From the NCBI RefSeq assembly GCF_000770305.1, contig NZ_JNVB01000028.1:1-48000 (forward strand): a DNA stretch of 48,000 nt. Reading direction: 5' to 3'. The translations under genes were made by a program, and so were the position numbers. The notes beneath the pieces are model-generated. The model saw nothing but the letters and a program-made list of their open reading frames with translations, was not told the DNA's origin and made no database searches. Positions 31,148 through 41,696 of this stretch are shown here, piece by piece (position 1 is the first letter of the stretch; every line of letters starts with the position of its first letter). Origin of the DNA: Erwinia oleae. Lineage in GTDB: Bacteria; Pseudomonadota; Gammaproteobacteria; Enterobacterales; Enterobacteriaceae.

Positions 31148-32125
31148 ATGCAAGCACTCGTTCTTGAACAGTCAGACGGCGAGACCATCGCACACGTGAA
31201 GCCGGTTTCGCCAGAGATGTTACCTGCCGGTGAAGTAACGGTCGATATCGACTGGTCGAGTCTTAACTATAAAGATGCGCTGGCCATTACCGGGAAAGGA
31301 AAAATCATTCGTCAGTTTCCGATGGTTCCCGGCATCGATTTTGCCGGAAAGGTTCACCACAGCGAAGATCCGCGCTTCCATAATGGTCAGGCGGTGCTGC
31401 TTACCGGTTGGGGCGTGGGAGAGAATCACTGGGGTGGCCTTGCTGAACAGGCGCGGGTTAAAGCCGACTGGCTGGTGCCGATGCCGGAAGGGCTGGACGG
31501 CCGTAAAGCGATGATCATCGGCACGGCGGGCTTTACCGCAATGCTTTGCGTTATGGCGCTCGAAGAGGGCGGCATCCGGCCTGACAGCGGCGACATTCTG
31601 GTAACCGGCGCCAGCGGCGGCGTGGGCAGCAGTGCCATCGCCCTGCTCAGCGCGCTGGGTTACACGGTGACGGCGGTCAGCGGCCGTGGAACCACGTACG
31701 ACTATTTACGGCAGCTGGGCGCGACATCAATGCTTTCCCGTGATGAGTTTACCCAGGACTCGCGCCCGCTGGAAAAGCAGCGCTGGGCAGGCGCCATTGA
31801 TACGGTGGGCGACAAAGTGCTGGCCGCCGTGCTGGCGCAGATGAATTACGGCGGCGTGGTGGCCGCCTGCGGGCTGGCGGGCGGTTTTGCCCTGCCGACC
31901 ACGGTCATGCCGTTTATTTTACGCAACGTGCGTCTTCAGGGCGTCGACTCAGTGAGTGTGCCAGCGGCGCGCCGTGTTGCAGCCTGGAAAAGACTGGTCA
32001 AAACGCTGCCTGAGGCGTTTTATCAACACGCCACGCGTGAGATTGCGCTGGCCGAGGCTGCTGACGGCGCGGCAAGGCTGCTGAAGGGTGAAATAACCGG
32101 CCGCACGCTGGTAAAAATTCGTTAA
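31148..32125 (+). CDS. acuI: AcuI/YhdH, acrylyl-CoA reductase (NADPH), MDR family
   Basis: 325 residues. It reduces toxic acryloyl-CoA to propionyl-CoA using NADPH. This is a zinc-free medium-chain reductase: a GroES-like N-domain ([16 protein letters not shown]) and a Rossmann domain ([16 protein letters not shown], about 152-167). The Shine-Dalgarno aggag lies 7 bases before the ATG. It is divergent from csrD, with 194 bases between starts. It ends 80 bases before msrP and is probably a separate unit. Confidence 0.94.
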   Translation: MQALVLEQSDGETIAHVKPVSPEMLPAGEVTVDIDWSSLNYKDALAITGKGKIIRQFPMVPGIDFAGKVHHSEDPRFHNGQAVLLTGWGVGENHWGGLAEQARVKADWLVPMPEGLDGRKAMIIGTAGFTAMLCVMALEEGGIRPDSGDILVTGASGGVGSSAIALLSALGYTVTAVSGRGTTYDYLRQLGATSMLSRDEFTQDSRPLEKQRWAGAIDTVGDKVLAAVLAQMNYGGVVAACGLAGGFALPTTVMPFILRNVRLQGVDSVSVPAARRVAAWKRLVKTLPEAFYQHATREIALAEAADGAARLLKGEITGRTLVKIR

Positions 32126-32205
32126 TTTTTTGCCCCCTGTCGTTTACCGGGGGCGCTACGCGTCACGTTTCTTGTTTTTTCGCTGCTCCCTGGAGACCTC
32201 ACCCG

Positions 32206-33207
32206 ATGAAACCTGTAGATAAACTGACTGAACGCGACGTTACCCCGGAAAGTATTTTTAACGGTCGCCGCCAGGTGCTGAAAACGTTGGGGATCAGCGC
32301 AGCCGCGCTGTCGCTGCCCACCGCCGTGCAGGCGGATGTACTGGCGTGGTTTAAGGGCAACGATCGTCCCAAAGCCCCTGCCGGGAAGCCGCTCGATTTC
32401 AGCAAACCTGCGCAGTTTCAGGCGAAGCTGACGCTCACGCCGGAAGACAAGGTGACGGGTTATAACAATTTTTATGAGTTCGGGCTGGATAAAGCCGATC
32501 CGGCCGCCAATGCGGGGACGCTGAACACCACCGACTGGAAAATAGAGATCGGCGGTGAAGTGGCGAAACCCATCACCCTGAGTATGGACGACCTGTTTAA
32601 GCGCTTTCCGCTTGAGCAGCGAATTTACCGGATGCGCTGCGTTGAGGCCTGGTCGATGGTGGTGCCCTGGGTGGGCTTTGAACTGGGCAAGCTGTTGAAA
32701 ATGGTCGAGCCCACCAGCAACGCGCGCTATGTGGCTTTCCAGACGCGTTATGCGCCTGATGAAATGCCAGGCCAGAAAGATCGCTTTATCGGTGGCGGTA
32801 TCGATTATCCCTACGTTGAAGGGCTGCGTCTGGATGAAGCGATGCATCCCCTGACGATGCTGACCACCGGCGTTTACGGTAAAGCGCTGCCGCCGCAGAA
32901 CGGCGCGCCTGTTCGCCTGACGGTGCCGTGGAAATACGGCTTTAAGGGCATTAAGTCGATTGTCAAAATTACCTTAGTGAAGGATATGCCGCCCACCACG
33001 TGGAATCAGCTGGCATCGAATGAATACGGTTTTTACGGCAACGTCAATCCGCACGTCGATCACCCGCGCTGGTCACAGGCGACCGAACGTTTTATCGGCT
33101 CAGGCGGTATTCTTGACGTCAAACGGCAACCCACTCTGTTGTTTAACGGTTATGCCGATCAGGTGGCGTCGCTCTATCGTGGCATGGATTTGCGGGAGAA
33201 TTTCTAG
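32206..33207 (+). CDS. msrP: MsrP, periplasmic methionine-sulfoxide reductase, molybdenum catalytic subunit
   Basis: 333 residues. MsrP repairs oxidised methionines in periplasmic proteins, receiving electrons from MsrQ. The twin-arginine signal has GRRQVLK at residues 20-26, followed by a hydrophobic segment and cleavage near residue 44. The molybdopterin domain carries the molybdenum-ligand Cys145 in [14 protein letters not shown]. The end of the gene shares one base with the msrQ start. In E. coli msrPQ lies next to a hypochlorite-sensing two-component system; none is visible here. Confidence 0.96.
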   Translation: MKPVDKLTERDVTPESIFNGRRQVLKTLGISAAALSLPTAVQADVLAWFKGNDRPKAPAGKPLDFSKPAQFQAKLTLTPEDKVTGYNNFYEFGLDKADPAANAGTLNTTDWKIEIGGEVAKPITLSMDDLFKRFPLEQRIYRMRCVEAWSMVVPWVGFELGKLLKMVEPTSNARYVAFQTRYAPDEMPGQKDRFIGGGIDYPYVEGLRLDEAMHPLTMLTTGVYGKALPPQNGAPVRLTVPWKYGFKGIKSIVKITLVKDMPPTTWNQLASNEYGFYGNVNPHVDHPRWSQATERFIGSGGILDVKRQPTLLFNGYADQVASLYRGMDLRENF

Positions 33208-33806
33208 TGCGCCTGACGCTTAAACAGATAACGCTGCTGAAAGTTGTACTGCACCTGGCAGGTAGTCTACCGCTGCTGTGGCTGCTGTTGTCCATCGATC
33301 AGGGCTGGCTGAGCGCCGATCCGGCCAAGGATATTCAGCATTTTACCGGGCGCATGGCGCTGAAATTTCTCCTGGGCACGCTGCTGGTGACGCCGCTGGC
33401 GCGCTACGGCAGACAGCCGCTGCTGATCCGCGTTCGTCGGCTGCTCGGCCTGTGGTGCTTTGCCTGGGCAACGCTGCATCTGGTGAGCTACTCGCTGTTG
33501 GAGTTAGGGATAGATAATCTCGGCCTGCTTGGCTCCGAGCTGGTTTCCCGTCCTTATCTGACGCTGGGTATCGTGAGCTGGGTGATATTGCTGTTGTTGG
33601 CGGCGACGTCACCACAAAAAGCGCAGCGTCGTCTGGGCAAGCGCTGGCAAACGCTGCATAACGGCATCTATCTGGTCGCGATCCTCGCGCCGGTGCACTA
33701 TCTGTGGTCAGTCAAGACCTTCTCGCCCCAGCCCTGGATTTATGCGCTTATCGCAGCAATTTTGCTGGCGTGGCGCTATAAAAAATTCCGCCAGTGGCTG
33801 CGATAG
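33207..33806 (+). CDS. msrQ: MsrQ, heme-binding membrane subunit of the MsrPQ system
   Basis: 199 residues with about six hydrophobic helices. MsrQ passes electrons from the quinone pool or flavin reductase to periplasmic MsrP through heme b. Heme-ligand histidines are expected in TLHLVSY and in [18 protein letters not shown]. It starts with GTG overlapping the msrP TAG (TAGTG), which implies translational coupling. It is followed by a long hairpin at 33812-33845. Confidence 0.95.
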   Translation: MRLTLKQITLLKVVLHLAGSLPLLWLLLSIDQGWLSADPAKDIQHFTGRMALKFLLGTLLVTPLARYGRQPLLIRVRRLLGLWCFAWATLHLVSYSLLELGIDNLGLLGSELVSRPYLTLGIVSWVILLLLAATSPQKAQRRLGKRWQTLHNGIYLVAILAPVHYLWSVKTFSPQPWIYALIAAILLAWRYKKFRQWLR

Positions 33807-33811
33807 CGGTC

Positions 33812-33845
33812 TTCCAGAACTGCGTGCCGTGCCGCAGTTCTGGAA
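33812..33845 (+). other. Long perfect hairpin after msrQ
   Basis: A 13-bp perfect stem, ttccagaactgcg / cgcagttctggaa, with an 8-base loop starts 6 bases after the msrQ stop. No T tract follows, so Rho-dependent termination or 3'-end protection is likelier than intrinsic termination. Confidence 0.6.
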
Positions 33846-33928
33846 AGTATTCGCCTGCATCCTCCCAGGTCAGTTGATTAACTTCGCTGATAAGACCAGT
33901 ATTTAGCTGCGAATTGCCTCGAAATCAT

Positions 33929-33934
33929 TATAAT
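33929..33934 (+). promoter_or_regulatory. Candidate -10 for aroQ-accBC
   Basis: A perfect TATAAT lies 110 bases upstream of aroQ. No -35 better than three of six matches sits at 16-18 bases. The 238-bp msrQ-aroQ gap holds only this and the hairpin at 33812-33845. It fits the long-leader arrangement known for accB in E. coli. Confidence 0.45.
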
Positions 33935-34044
33935 GCCCGACCCTGACCTCGAATAATTGCCAAATTTCATCATGAAAGGTGACAAACGGTATTTACCGAT
34001 GTATTTTGTGCGATGCCTTATAGATCGCAGGAGATAGCAGCGCA

Positions 34045-34497
34045 ATGGCTGATAAGTTTCACATTTTGCTTTTAAACGGCCCCAACCTTAATCTGCTTGG
34101 CTCACGTGAGCCGGATAAGTACGGGAAGACGACATTAGCGGAAATCGTCAGCGACATCGCATCCAAAGCTGACGCGTTGAATGTGAAACTGAGCCATCTC
34201 CAGTCAAACGCGGAACATGCGCTTATCGATCGCATCCATGAAGCAAAAGACAATGTGGACTATATCGTCATCAATCCGGGCGCCTTCACCCATACCAGCG
34301 TAGCGCTTCGTGACGCGTTGCTTGCCGTAAGCATCCCGTTTATTGAAGTGCATCTGTCTAACGTGCACGCCCGCGAGCCGTTTCGCCACCATTCTTATCT
34401 TTCTGATATAGCTGCCGGCGTAATTTGCGGGCTGGGCGCCGATGGTTATTCCTGGGCTTTACAGACGGCGGTAAAACGCCTGTCACAACCTCATTAA
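34045..34497 (+). CDS. aroQ: AroQ, type II 3-dehydroquinate dehydratase
   Basis: 150 residues. It catalyses the third step of the shikimate pathway, 3-dehydroquinate to 3-dehydroshikimate, as a dodecamer. The [17 protein letters not shown] signature at 11-27 includes the catalytic tyrosine (Tyr26). HLQSNAEH supplies substrate contacts. The catalytic His103 lies in EVHLSN, and HHSY completes the site. E. coli uses the unrelated type I enzyme AroD and has no aroQ here; Yersinia, Haemophilus and Pseudomonas place aroQ before accB. It ends 21 bases before accB. Confidence 0.96.
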   Translation: MADKFHILLLNGPNLNLLGSREPDKYGKTTLAEIVSDIASKADALNVKLSHLQSNAEHALIDRIHEAKDNVDYIVINPGAFTHTSVALRDALLAVSIPFIEVHLSNVHAREPFRHHSYLSDIAAGVICGLGADGYSWALQTAVKRLSQPH

Positions 34498-34518
34498 ACA
34501 GAGTACGGAACCACATCT

Positions 34519-34992
34519 ATGGATATTCGTAAAATTAAAAAACTGATCGAACTGGTTGAAGAATCAGGCATTGCTGAACTGGAAATCTCTGAGGGAGAAG
34601 AATCCGTTCGCATCAGTCGCTCTCCGGCCAACATGGGTTACCCAATGATGCAGCAGGCTTACGCTGCCCCCATGATGCAGCAACAGCCAGCACTGGCTAC
34701 TGCCGTTGCTCCGGCCAGCACCCCTGCAATGGAAGCGCCGGCACCTGCCGAAATCAGTGGTCACATCGTGCGTTCACCCATGGTAGGCACGTTCTACCGC
34801 ACGCCAAGTCCTGACGCTCGCGCATTCGTTGAGATCGGCCAGAAAGTTAACGCCGGCGACACGCTATGTATCGTCGAGGCGATGAAAATGATGAACCAGA
34901 TCGAAGCCGACAAGTCCGGCGTGGTAAAAGCGATCCTGGTTGAAAGCGGCCAGCCTGTTGAATTTGACGAGCCGCTGGTAGTCATCGAATAA
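34519..34992 (+). CDS. accB: AccB, biotin carboxyl carrier protein
   Basis: 157 residues. AccB carries the biotin that AccC carboxylates and AccAD uses to make malonyl-CoA for fatty-acid synthesis. The N-terminal helix (1-35) is followed by a Pro/Ala/Gln linker (about 40-78) and the biotinyl domain (80-157). The biotinylated residue is Lys123 in EAMKMMNQ. It lies 11 bases before accC. Confidence 0.99.
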   Translation: MDIRKIKKLIELVEESGIAELEISEGEESVRISRSPANMGYPMMQQAYAAPMMQQQPALATAVAPASTPAMEAPAPAEISGHIVRSPMVGTFYRTPSPDARAFVEIGQKVNAGDTLCIVEAMKMMNQIEADKSGVVKAILVESGQPVEFDEPLVVIE

Positions 34993-35003
34993 CGAGGCGA
35001 ACC

Positions 35004-36353
35004 ATGCTGGAAAAAATTGTTATAGCGAATCGTGGCGAAATCGCGCTACGTATTCTTCGTGCCTGTAAAGAGCTGGGCATTGAAACCGTTGCGGTACACT
35101 CAAGCGCGGATCGCGATTTGAAACACGTACTGCTGGCAGATGAAACCGTCTGTATCGGCCCTGCCCCTTCAGTAAAAAGCTACCTGAACATTCCGGCGCT
35201 CATTTCCGCGGCGGAAATCACCGGCGCGGTGGCGATCCACCCCGGTTATGGCTTCCTGTCGGAAAATGCCGACTTCGCCGAACAGGTCGAGCGATCCGGC
35301 TTTATTTTTATCGGCCCGAAAGCAGAAACCATCCGCCTGATGGGCGACAAAGTATCCGCCATCAACGCGATGAAAAAAGCTGGCGTGCCGTGCGTACCCG
35401 GTTCCGATGGCCCGCTTAACGATGATATGGAAAAGAACCGCGCTTTCGCTCAACGCATCGGCTACCCGGTGATCATTAAAGCCTCTGGCGGCGGCGGCGG
35501 TCGCGGCATGCGCGTGGTGCGCAGTGACAAAGATCTGGAACAGTCCATTAATATGACCCGTGCGGAAGCGAAAGCGGCTTTCAATAACGATATGGTCTAT
35601 ATGGAAAAGTATCTGGAGAACCCGCGCCATATCGAAATTCAGGTACTGGCCGATGGTCAGGGCAACGCTATCTATCTGGCCGAGCGCGACTGCTCAATGC
35701 AGCGTCGTCACCAGAAAGTGGTGGAAGAAGCACCTGCGCCGGGCATCACGCCGGAACTGCGCCGCTTTATCGGTGAGCGCTGCTCCAAAGCCTGTATTGA
35801 GATTGGCTATCGCGGTGCCGGTACGTTCGAATTCCTGTATGAAAACGGCGAGTTCTACTTCATTGAGATGAACACCCGTATTCAGGTTGAGCATCCGGTG
35901 ACGGAGATGATCACCGGCGTGGATCTGATCAAAGAGCAGCTGCGCATTGCAGCCGGTCAGCCGCTGTCGATCAAACAGGACGACGTGGTGATCCGCGGTC
36001 ATGCGGTAGAGTGTCGCATCAATGCGGAAGATCCCAATACATTCCTGCCAAGCCCCGGTAAGATCACGCGTTTTCACGCGCCCGGCGGCTTCGGCGTGCG
36101 TTGGGAATCACACATCTATGCAGGCTATACCGTACCACCGTACTATGATTCAATGATCGGCAAGCTGATCACCTATGGCGAAACGCGTGACGTGGCGATT
36201 GCCCGTATGAGAAACGCGCTGGCCGAGCTGATCATCGACGGCATCAAGGTGAATGTCGAATTGCAGATGAAGATCATGACGGATGAAAACTTCCAGCAGG
36301 GTGGCACTAACATCCACTATCTGGAGAAGAAACTCGGCCTTCAGGAAACCTGA
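35004..36353 (+). CDS. accC: AccC, biotin carboxylase
   Basis: 449 residues, the E. coli length. It uses ATP and bicarbonate to carboxylate AccB biotin. The N-terminal domain is followed by the ATP-grasp fold with the glycine loop [14 protein letters not shown] (about 159-172). Conserved active-site segments are [36 protein letters not shown] and [16 protein letters not shown]. It is followed by a strong terminator, which ends the aroQ-accBC unit. Confidence 0.99.
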   Translation: MLEKIVIANRGEIALRILRACKELGIETVAVHSSADRDLKHVLLADETVCIGPAPSVKSYLNIPALISAAEITGAVAIHPGYGFLSENADFAEQVERSGFIFIGPKAETIRLMGDKVSAINAMKKAGVPCVPGSDGPLNDDMEKNRAFAQRIGYPVIIKASGGGGGRGMRVVRSDKDLEQSINMTRAEAKAAFNNDMVYMEKYLENPRHIEIQVLADGQGNAIYLAERDCSMQRRHQKVVEEAPAPGITPELRRFIGERCSKACIEIGYRGAGTFEFLYENGEFYFIEMNTRIQVEHPVTEMITGVDLIKEQLRIAAGQPLSIKQDDVVIRGHAVECRINAEDPNTFLPSPGKITRFHAPGGFGVRWESHIYAGYTVPPYYDSMIGKLITYGETRDVAIARMRNALAELIIDGIKVNVELQMKIMTDENFQQGGTNIHYLEKKLGLQET

Positions 36354-36371
36354 TTTGCCTGACGTTTCGCC

Positions 36372-36398
36372 AAAAAGGCCGGTCTGACCGGCCTTTTT
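36372..36398. terminator. Strong palindromic terminator after accC
   Basis: A 12-bp perfect stem aaaaaggccggt / accggccttttt with a 3-base loop. It has T runs on both strands, so it can act in both directions. Confidence 0.92.
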
Positions 36399-36426
36399 CT
36401 TTATGAATTCAGGGTGAGGAAGAGAG

Positions 36427-36669
36427 ATGGACAAGCGTTTTCTTCAGGCCCATCGTGAAGCGCGCTGGTCGTTCTGGCTGGCGGTGGCCTATCTGGCTGC
36501 GTGGTCGCTGATGGCCTGGCTGATGGATAATAAACCCGGCCCCACCGGCCTGCCGCACTGGTTTGAAATGGCCTGCCTGGTGGTGCCACTGCTGTTTATT
36601 ATTCTGTGCTGGCTGATGATCAGGTTGGTATTTCGCGACATTCCGCTGGAGGACGAGCGTGAAATCTGA
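36427..36669 (+). CDS. yhdT: YhdT, small inner-membrane protein (DUF997)
   Basis: 80 residues, the E. coli length, with two hydrophobic helices (about 17-37 and 52-72). The function is unknown. Its constant position before panF, with an 11-base overlap, suggests a link to pantothenate uptake. The Shine-Dalgarno ggaagagag precedes the ATG. Confidence 0.92.
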   Translation: MDKRFLQAHREARWSFWLAVAYLAAWSLMAWLMDNKPGPTGLPHWFEMACLVVPLLFIILCWLMIRLVFRDIPLEDEREI

Positions 36670-38113
36670 ACTTATTCTTCCTCTTCTCGCTTACCTGCTG
36701 CTGGTGGCCGGGCTTTCTCTCTATGCCATGCGCAAGCGGCATGAAGGCAACTTTTTGTCGGAATATTTTCTCGGCAGCCGGTCAATGGGCGGCTTTGTTC
36801 TTGCCATGACGTTGACCACTACCTATATCAGCGCCAGCTCGTTTATAGGCGGCCCTGGCGCCGCCTATAAATATGGTCTGGGCTGGGTATTACTGTCGAT
36901 GGTGCAGGTGCCTGCGGTCTGGCTGTCGCTGGGTGTGTTGGGGAAAAAATTCGCCATTCTTGCTCGTCGTTATAATGCCGTTACGCTTAACGATATGCTT
37001 TTTGCGCGCTATCGTAGCCCGCTGCTGGTATGGCTTGCCAGCCTCAGCCTGCTGATCGCCTTTATTGGTGCGATGACCGTGCAGTTTATCGGTGGCGCAA
37101 GGCTGCTTGAAACGGCGGCCGGCATTCCTTACGACACCGGCCTGCTGATATTTGGCGGTACCATCGCCCTGTATACCGCTTTTGGCGGCTTTCGCGCCAG
37201 CGTGCTGAACGATGCCATGCAGGGGCTGGTGATGCTGGCTGGAACCTTCATCCTTCTGTTCGCGGTTATTCACGCGGCAGGCGGTCTTCACAGTGCCGTT
37301 GATAAGCTTTCGCAGATCAACCCACAGCTGGTCAGCGCTGGCGGCGTGGATAATATCCTCAGCCCCACTTTTCTCGCCTCATTCTCCGTGCTGGTCTGCT
37401 TTGGCGTTATCGGCCTGCCGCATACCGCCGTGCGCTGTATCTCCTACAAAGACAGCAAAGCCGTTCATCGCGGCATCATTTTAGGGACGATTGTCGTTAC
37501 GGTGCTGATGTTTGGCATGCATCTGGCTGGCGCGCTGGGCCGGGCGATCCTGCCCGATCTCACCGTGCCCGATCGGGTTATTCCAACGCTGATGATCCAC
37601 GTTTTACCGCCCATCGCTGCGGGGATTTTCCTTGCCGCGCCGATGGCGGCAATTATGTCGACCATCAACGCGCAACTGCTGCAATCGTCGGCAACCATCG
37701 TCAAAGATCTTTTTTTACGCCTCCGCCCGCATCAGATGGACAATGAGCCGCTATTGAAACGCCTCTCAGGCGCTATTACCCTGATGCTGGGCCTGCTGCT
37801 GCTGCTGGCCGCATGGAATCCGCCGGATATGATTATCTGGCTAAACCTGCTCGCCTTTGGCGGCCTTGAAGCCGTCTTTCTCTGGCCGCTGGTACTTGGC
37901 CTCTATTGGGAAAAAGCCAACGCTGCGGGCGCGCTGAGTAGTATGATCGTCGGCGCCGGCTGCTACACGCTTCTGGCCAGCCTGTCGTTGCAGCCTCTGG
38001 GATTTCATCCTATCGTACCGGCCCTGCTGTTAAGCCTTATCGCCTTCCTTATTGGCAACCGCTTTGGTCATAGTACTGAATCTGCGGCGGTTGTTTCCAC
38101 CCTATCTGAATAA
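36659..38113 (+). CDS. panF: PanF, sodium/pantothenate symporter
   Basis: 484 residues against 483 in E. coli. PanF is a solute:sodium symporter importing pantothenate (vitamin B5) for coenzyme A synthesis. It has about 12-13 membrane helices. The sodium-symporter signature region [19 protein letters not shown] lies near residue 59. It starts with GTG, which overlaps yhdT by 11 bases and implies coupling. It ends 11 bases before prmA. Confidence 0.97.
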   Translation: MKSELILPLLAYLLLVAGLSLYAMRKRHEGNFLSEYFLGSRSMGGFVLAMTLTTTYISASSFIGGPGAAYKYGLGWVLLSMVQVPAVWLSLGVLGKKFAILARRYNAVTLNDMLFARYRSPLLVWLASLSLLIAFIGAMTVQFIGGARLLETAAGIPYDTGLLIFGGTIALYTAFGGFRASVLNDAMQGLVMLAGTFILLFAVIHAAGGLHSAVDKLSQINPQLVSAGGVDNILSPTFLASFSVLVCFGVIGLPHTAVRCISYKDSKAVHRGIILGTIVVTVLMFGMHLAGALGRAILPDLTVPDRVIPTLMIHVLPPIAAGIFLAAPMAAIMSTINAQLLQSSATIVKDLFLRLRPHQMDNEPLLKRLSGAITLMLGLLLLLAAWNPPDMIIWLNLLAFGGLEAVFLWPLVLGLYWEKANAAGALSSMIVGAGCYTLLASLSLQPLGFHPIVPALLLSLIAFLIGNRFGHSTESAAVVSTLSE

Positions 38114-38124
38114 AGAGAATCGCA

Positions 38125-39009
38125 ATGCCCTGGATACAAATGAAAATCAACACCACTGGCGCGCATGCTGAAGCGCTGGGCGATGCGCTGATTGAGCACG
38201 GCGCCGTTTCAGTGACTTTCCAGGATACCCACGACAACCCGGTGTTTGAACCACTGCCTGGCGAAACGCGCCTGTGGGGCGATACCGACGTTATCGGCCT
38301 GTTCGATGCAGAAGCCGACATGCAGGACGTGATCGCGCGGCTTACGCCACATCCGCTGTTGGAAGACGGTTTTGCCCATAAGATTGAGCAAATTGAGGAT
38401 AAGGACTGGGAGCGCGAATGGATGGATAACTTTCATCCTATGCGCTTTGGTGAACGCCTGTGGATTTGCCCGAGCTGGCGCGACGTGCCGGACCCGAACG
38501 CGGTGAACGTGATGCTCGATCCCGGCCTGGCTTTCGGTACGGGAACGCATCCAACGACTGCGCTGTGCCTCGCCTGGCTGGATGGTCTGGATCTGACCGG
38601 CAAAACGGTGATCGACTTCGGCTGTGGCTCCGGGATTTTAGCGATCGCCGCGCTGAAGCTCGGCGCGGCGAAAGCGATCGGTATTGATATCGATCCGCAG
38701 GCCATTCAGGCCAGCCGCGACAATGCCATCCGTAACGGCGTTTCAGACAACCTCTCTCTGTATCTGCCACACCAGCAGCCGGAGAATCTACACGCTGATG
38801 TGGTCGTGGCGAATATTTTAGCCGGTCCGCTACGCGAGTTGGCTCCGCTGATACGCGTGTTGCCGGTAGCTGGCGGTTACCTTGGCCTTTCCGGCGTACT
38901 GGCCAGTCAGGCTGACGATGTTTGTGACGCTTACCATGAATATTTCACGCTGGATCCCGTAGCCGAAAAAGAAGAGTGGTGCAGAATAACCGGGAAACGC
39001 AGCATATAA
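38125..39009 (+). CDS. prmA: PrmA, ribosomal protein L11 methyltransferase
   Basis: 294 residues against 293 in E. coli. PrmA trimethylates several amino groups of L11 using S-adenosylmethionine. The N-terminal L11-binding domain (about 1-55) and linker are followed by the Rossmann methyltransferase domain. The SAM motif [19 protein letters not shown] is near 159-177 and [10 protein letters not shown] follows. The substrate motif is [10 protein letters not shown]. In E. coli dusB-fis follows directly; here a carbonic anhydrase gene intervenes. Confidence 0.98.
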   Translation: MPWIQMKINTTGAHAEALGDALIEHGAVSVTFQDTHDNPVFEPLPGETRLWGDTDVIGLFDAEADMQDVIARLTPHPLLEDGFAHKIEQIEDKDWEREWMDNFHPMRFGERLWICPSWRDVPDPNAVNVMLDPGLAFGTGTHPTTALCLAWLDGLDLTGKTVIDFGCGSGILAIAALKLGAAKAIGIDIDPQAIQASRDNAIRNGVSDNLSLYLPHQQPENLHADVVVANILAGPLRELAPLIRVLPVAGGYLGLSGVLASQADDVCDAYHEYFTLDPVAEKEEWCRITGKRSI

Positions 39010-39052
39010 CGTCAATGCACGCCAGCGGGTTGCTACAGACCATTTTATTCAT

Positions 39053-39081
39053 TTGTTAAAATAAACCTGAAGAGATACTAT
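39053..39081 (+). promoter_or_regulatory. Candidate promoter of the carbonic anhydrase gene
   Basis: TTGTTA (39053-39058) and TACTAT (39076-39081) are 17 bases apart, four of six matches each. They lie 86 bases before the start codon, which has the strong Shine-Dalgarno aagga. An own promoter fits a gene inserted between two core units. Confidence 0.5.
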
Positions 39082-39166
39082 CCAATACCGTTCTGAACAA
39101 CATTAGTTACGGTAAGTCTGCCAGGAAAGCAGCAGGATAGTTTCTCTTAAGGAGCTTTAACCACAC

Positions 39167-39901
39167 ATGAATACAAAAATCCTCCCTATTGCATTATTTT
39201 TAACTGTTTCTTCGGCGATGGCTGATTCTCATCCTCAGTGGGGTTATACCGGCGAAGGCGCGCCTGATAACTGGGGCAAACTGAGCCAAAATTTTGCTAC
39301 CTGCGAAAAGGGAATGAACCAGTCGCCGATTGATATTAAAGGCGCTATTAAAGGTGAGTTGCCTCCGCTGTCCCTCACTTTTCACGCGGAAAAAAAATCG
39401 ATCGTAAACAACGGACATACTATTCAGTTAACTATTCATGACGGTGACACAATGATGCTCGATGGCACTGAGTTCACGTTGCAACAATTTCACTTTCATG
39501 CCCCTTCTGAAAACCGTATTGACGGAAAAACATACCCGCTGGAAATTCATTTTGTGCACAGTGACAGTAAAGGTGAACTGGCCGTTATCGGCGTAATGGT
39601 TGAGGAAGGCGCTGACAATCCGGTTATGGCCGATGTTTTGAAAAACCTTCCGACCAAACTTAATGAACCCGAAGCGTTTAAGGAACCGCTCGCGCTGGCG
39701 CATCTGGTGCCGGGTGATAAGAGCTATTACCGCTTCAGCGGTTCGTTAACGACGCCGCCCTGTACCGAAGGCGTACGCTGGTTAATCATGAAAGAATCGG
39801 TTGCGGCGTCAAAACAGCAACTACACACGATTGAAAAGGCGCTTGGGCTGCATAATAATCGTCCGGTTCAGCCTCTTAACGGCAGGATCGTCATTAATTA
39901 A
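39167..39901 (+). CDS. cah: Alpha-class carbonic anhydrase, periplasmic
   Basis: 244 residues. It interconverts CO2 and bicarbonate with a zinc ion. The signal peptide is residues 1-19 (cut after SAMA). Zinc ligands are His109 and His111 (FHFHAPSE) and His128 (EIHFVH). The proton-shuttle region NNGH and the substrate-pocket LTTPPCTEGVRW are present. Cys46 and the Cys in PPCTE are placed for the conserved disulfide. GC content and third-position bias are visibly lower than in prmA and panF, which suggests acquisition. It sits alone between prmA and dusB-fis. Confidence 0.95.
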   Translation: MNTKILPIALFLTVSSAMADSHPQWGYTGEGAPDNWGKLSQNFATCEKGMNQSPIDIKGAIKGELPPLSLTFHAEKKSIVNNGHTIQLTIHDGDTMMLDGTEFTLQQFHFHAPSENRIDGKTYPLEIHFVHSDSKGELAVIGVMVEEGADNPVMADVLKNLPTKLNEPEAFKEPLALAHLVPGDKSYYRFSGSLTTPPCTEGVRWLIMKESVAASKQQLHTIEKALGLHNNRPVQPLNGRIVIN

Positions 39902-40142
39902 TGCGTGTCTCTGATAACAAGGAAGAATCTGCTGGTTTAAGGCAATACGGCTTTCACTTGTCTTGTAAAATGCCAGCCGTGTTGTCTTTTATCTGGTTGC
40001 GGCCCGTATCAAAGAACAAAAATTTCCACTCTTTCCTGGTTCCTCTTTTTATAACCCATTGAATAAAAACCATAAAAATAAAAGACAGATTATTATTCAG
40101 ACATAAATTGATCTATCACAGCCAATTGTTCAAAGTTTGGCC

Positions 40143-40171
40143 TTTCATCTTACTGAAAAAATGCGTAATAT
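40143..40171 (+). promoter_or_regulatory. dusB-fis promoter with GC-rich discriminator
   Basis: TTTCAT (40143-40148) and TAATAT (40166-40171) are 17 bases apart, followed by acgccgcc. This matches my recall of the E. coli fis promoter, which is growth-rate and ppGpp controlled through its GC discriminator. The rest of the 308-bp gap after the carbonic anhydrase (39902-40142) is AT-rich. It holds only a weak, long-looped hairpin near 39945. Confidence 0.8.
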
Positions 40172-40209
40172 ACGCCGCCTTGCGGACACACTATGGTCAC
40201 TTTTTTTTC

Positions 40210-41175
40210 ATGCGCATAGGAAACTACCAGCTTCGCAATCAGCTGATTGCAGCGCCAATGGCCGGAATTACTGACAGACCGTTCCGGACGCTTTGCTATG
40301 CCATGGGCGCAGGCATGACGGTTTCTGAGATGCTGTCGTCTAACCCGGAAGTTTGGGCCAGCGCCAAATCTCGTCTGCGTATGGTGCATTGTGACGAGCC
40401 CGGTATTCGTACCGTGCAAATTGCAGGTTGTGACCCCGAAGAGATGGCCGAGGCCGCGCGCATCAATGCCTTATCTGGCGCGCAGGTGATTGACATCAAC
40501 ATGGGGTGTCCTGCCAAAAAGGTGAATCGCAAGATGGCGGGTTCCGCTCTACTGCAACACCCGGCGTTGGTAAAATCGATTTTATCGGCGGTGGTTAATG
40601 CAGTTGACGTACCCGTAACGCTGAAGATTCGCACCGGGTGGGACACCGACAATCGCAATTGTGTAGAGATTGCCCAATTGGCTGAGCGCTGTGGCATTCA
40701 GGCCCTGACCATTCACGGACGCACCCGCGCGTGTTTGTTCAATGGCCATGCTGAATACGACAGCATTCGGACAGTTAAGCAGAACGTTTCCATTCCCGTT
40801 ATCGCGAATGGAGACATTACTGACCCGCATAAAGCCAGAGCGGTGCTCGACTATACAGGGGCTGATGCCCTGATGATAGGACGTGCTGCTCAGGGAAGAC
40901 CGTGGATCTTCCGGGAAATCCAGCACTATCTGGACACTGGGGAGCTGCTGGCACCGATGCCACTAGCTGAAGTCAAGCGCTTGCTTATCGGACATATACG
41001 GGAACTGCACGACTATTACGGTCATCGCAAGGGATACCGCATTGCCCGAAAGCACGTCTCCTGGTACCTACAGGAGCACGCCCCTAACGACCAGTTTCGG
41101 CGCACATTCAACGCCATTGAGGATGCCAGCGAGCAGCTGGAGGCGTTGGAGGCATACTTCGAAAAACTTGCGTAA
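40210..41175 (+). CDS. dusB: DusB, tRNA-dihydrouridine synthase B
   Basis: 321 residues, the E. coli length. DusB reduces specific uridines in tRNA to dihydrouridine, with FMN and NADPH. The TIM barrel has [12 protein letters not shown] at 15-26, the catalytic Cys100 in [12 protein letters not shown], and FMN contacts in TIHGRTR and ANGDI. The ATG at 40210 gives [10 protein letters not shown] as in E. coli. A 34-residue longer frame would begin upstream of the fis promoter. fis follows after 24 bases. Confidence 0.98.
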   Translation: MRIGNYQLRNQLIAAPMAGITDRPFRTLCYAMGAGMTVSEMLSSNPEVWASAKSRLRMVHCDEPGIRTVQIAGCDPEEMAEAARINALSGAQVIDINMGCPAKKVNRKMAGSALLQHPALVKSILSAVVNAVDVPVTLKIRTGWDTDNRNCVEIAQLAERCGIQALTIHGRTRACLFNGHAEYDSIRTVKQNVSIPVIANGDITDPHKARAVLDYTGADALMIGRAAQGRPWIFREIQHYLDTGELLAPMPLAEVKRLLIGHIRELHDYYGHRKGYRIARKHVSWYLQEHAPNDQFRRTFNAIEDASEQLEALEAYFEKLA

Positions 41176-41199
41176 TAGAAATAAAGAGCTGACAGAACT

Positions 41200-41496
41200 A
41201 TGTTCGAACAACGCGTAAATTCTGACGTACTGACCGTTTCCACCGTTAACTCCCAGGATCAGGTAACTCAAAAGCCGCTTCGTGATTCGGTTAAACAGGC
41301 ACTGAAGAACTATTTTGCTCAACTGAATGGTCAGGATGTTAGTGATCTCTATGAGCTGGTATTGGCTGAAGTAGAACAGCCTCTGTTGGACATGGTGATG
41401 CAATACACCCGTGGCAACCAGACCCGTGCAGCCCTGATGATGGGCATCAACCGCGGTACGCTGCGTAAGAAATTGAAAAAATACGGCATGAACTGA
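41200..41496 (+). CDS. fis: Fis, nucleoid-associated DNA-bending protein
   Basis: 98 residues, identical to my recall of E. coli Fis. It activates rRNA promoters, assists DNA inversion and integration, and dominates early exponential phase. The N-terminal beta-hairpin arms (about 11-26) contact recombinases. The C-terminal helix-turn-helix is at 74-95 ([20 protein letters not shown]). It is cotranscribed with dusB and followed by a terminator. Confidence 0.99.
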   Translation: MFEQRVNSDVLTVSTVNSQDQVTQKPLRDSVKQALKNYFAQLNGQDVSDLYELVLAEVEQPLLDMVMQYTRGNQTRAALMMGINRGTLRKKLKKYGMN

Positions 41497-41513
41497 TCCT
41501 GGTTCATTGTGAT

Positions 41514-41545
41514 AAAGGCGCTACCGTTTCGTTAGCGCCTTTTTT
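41514..41545 (+). terminator. Intrinsic terminator after fis
   Basis: A 10-bp stem aaaggcgcta / tagcgccttt with a 9-base loop is followed by ttt. It lies 17 bases after the fis stop. Confidence 0.88.
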
Positions 41546-41696
41546 ATGCGCCATCGCATATCGCACTGTCATGATTGTGTAAATAATCGGCGATCTATCT
41601 AACTTTCTGCCGGTTATGTTGTCTGAGCCTGTGTATCGCTGTTGATTAACTTCTTTGAGCGCTACTTTTGTGTTCCGTCCGCTTAAAGAGAGGATT

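Noticed and set aside
32132-32154. gccccc / gggggc hairpin between acuI and msrP
   Set aside because: Six pairs with an 11-base loop and the T run on the wrong side; not a convincing terminator for either strand.
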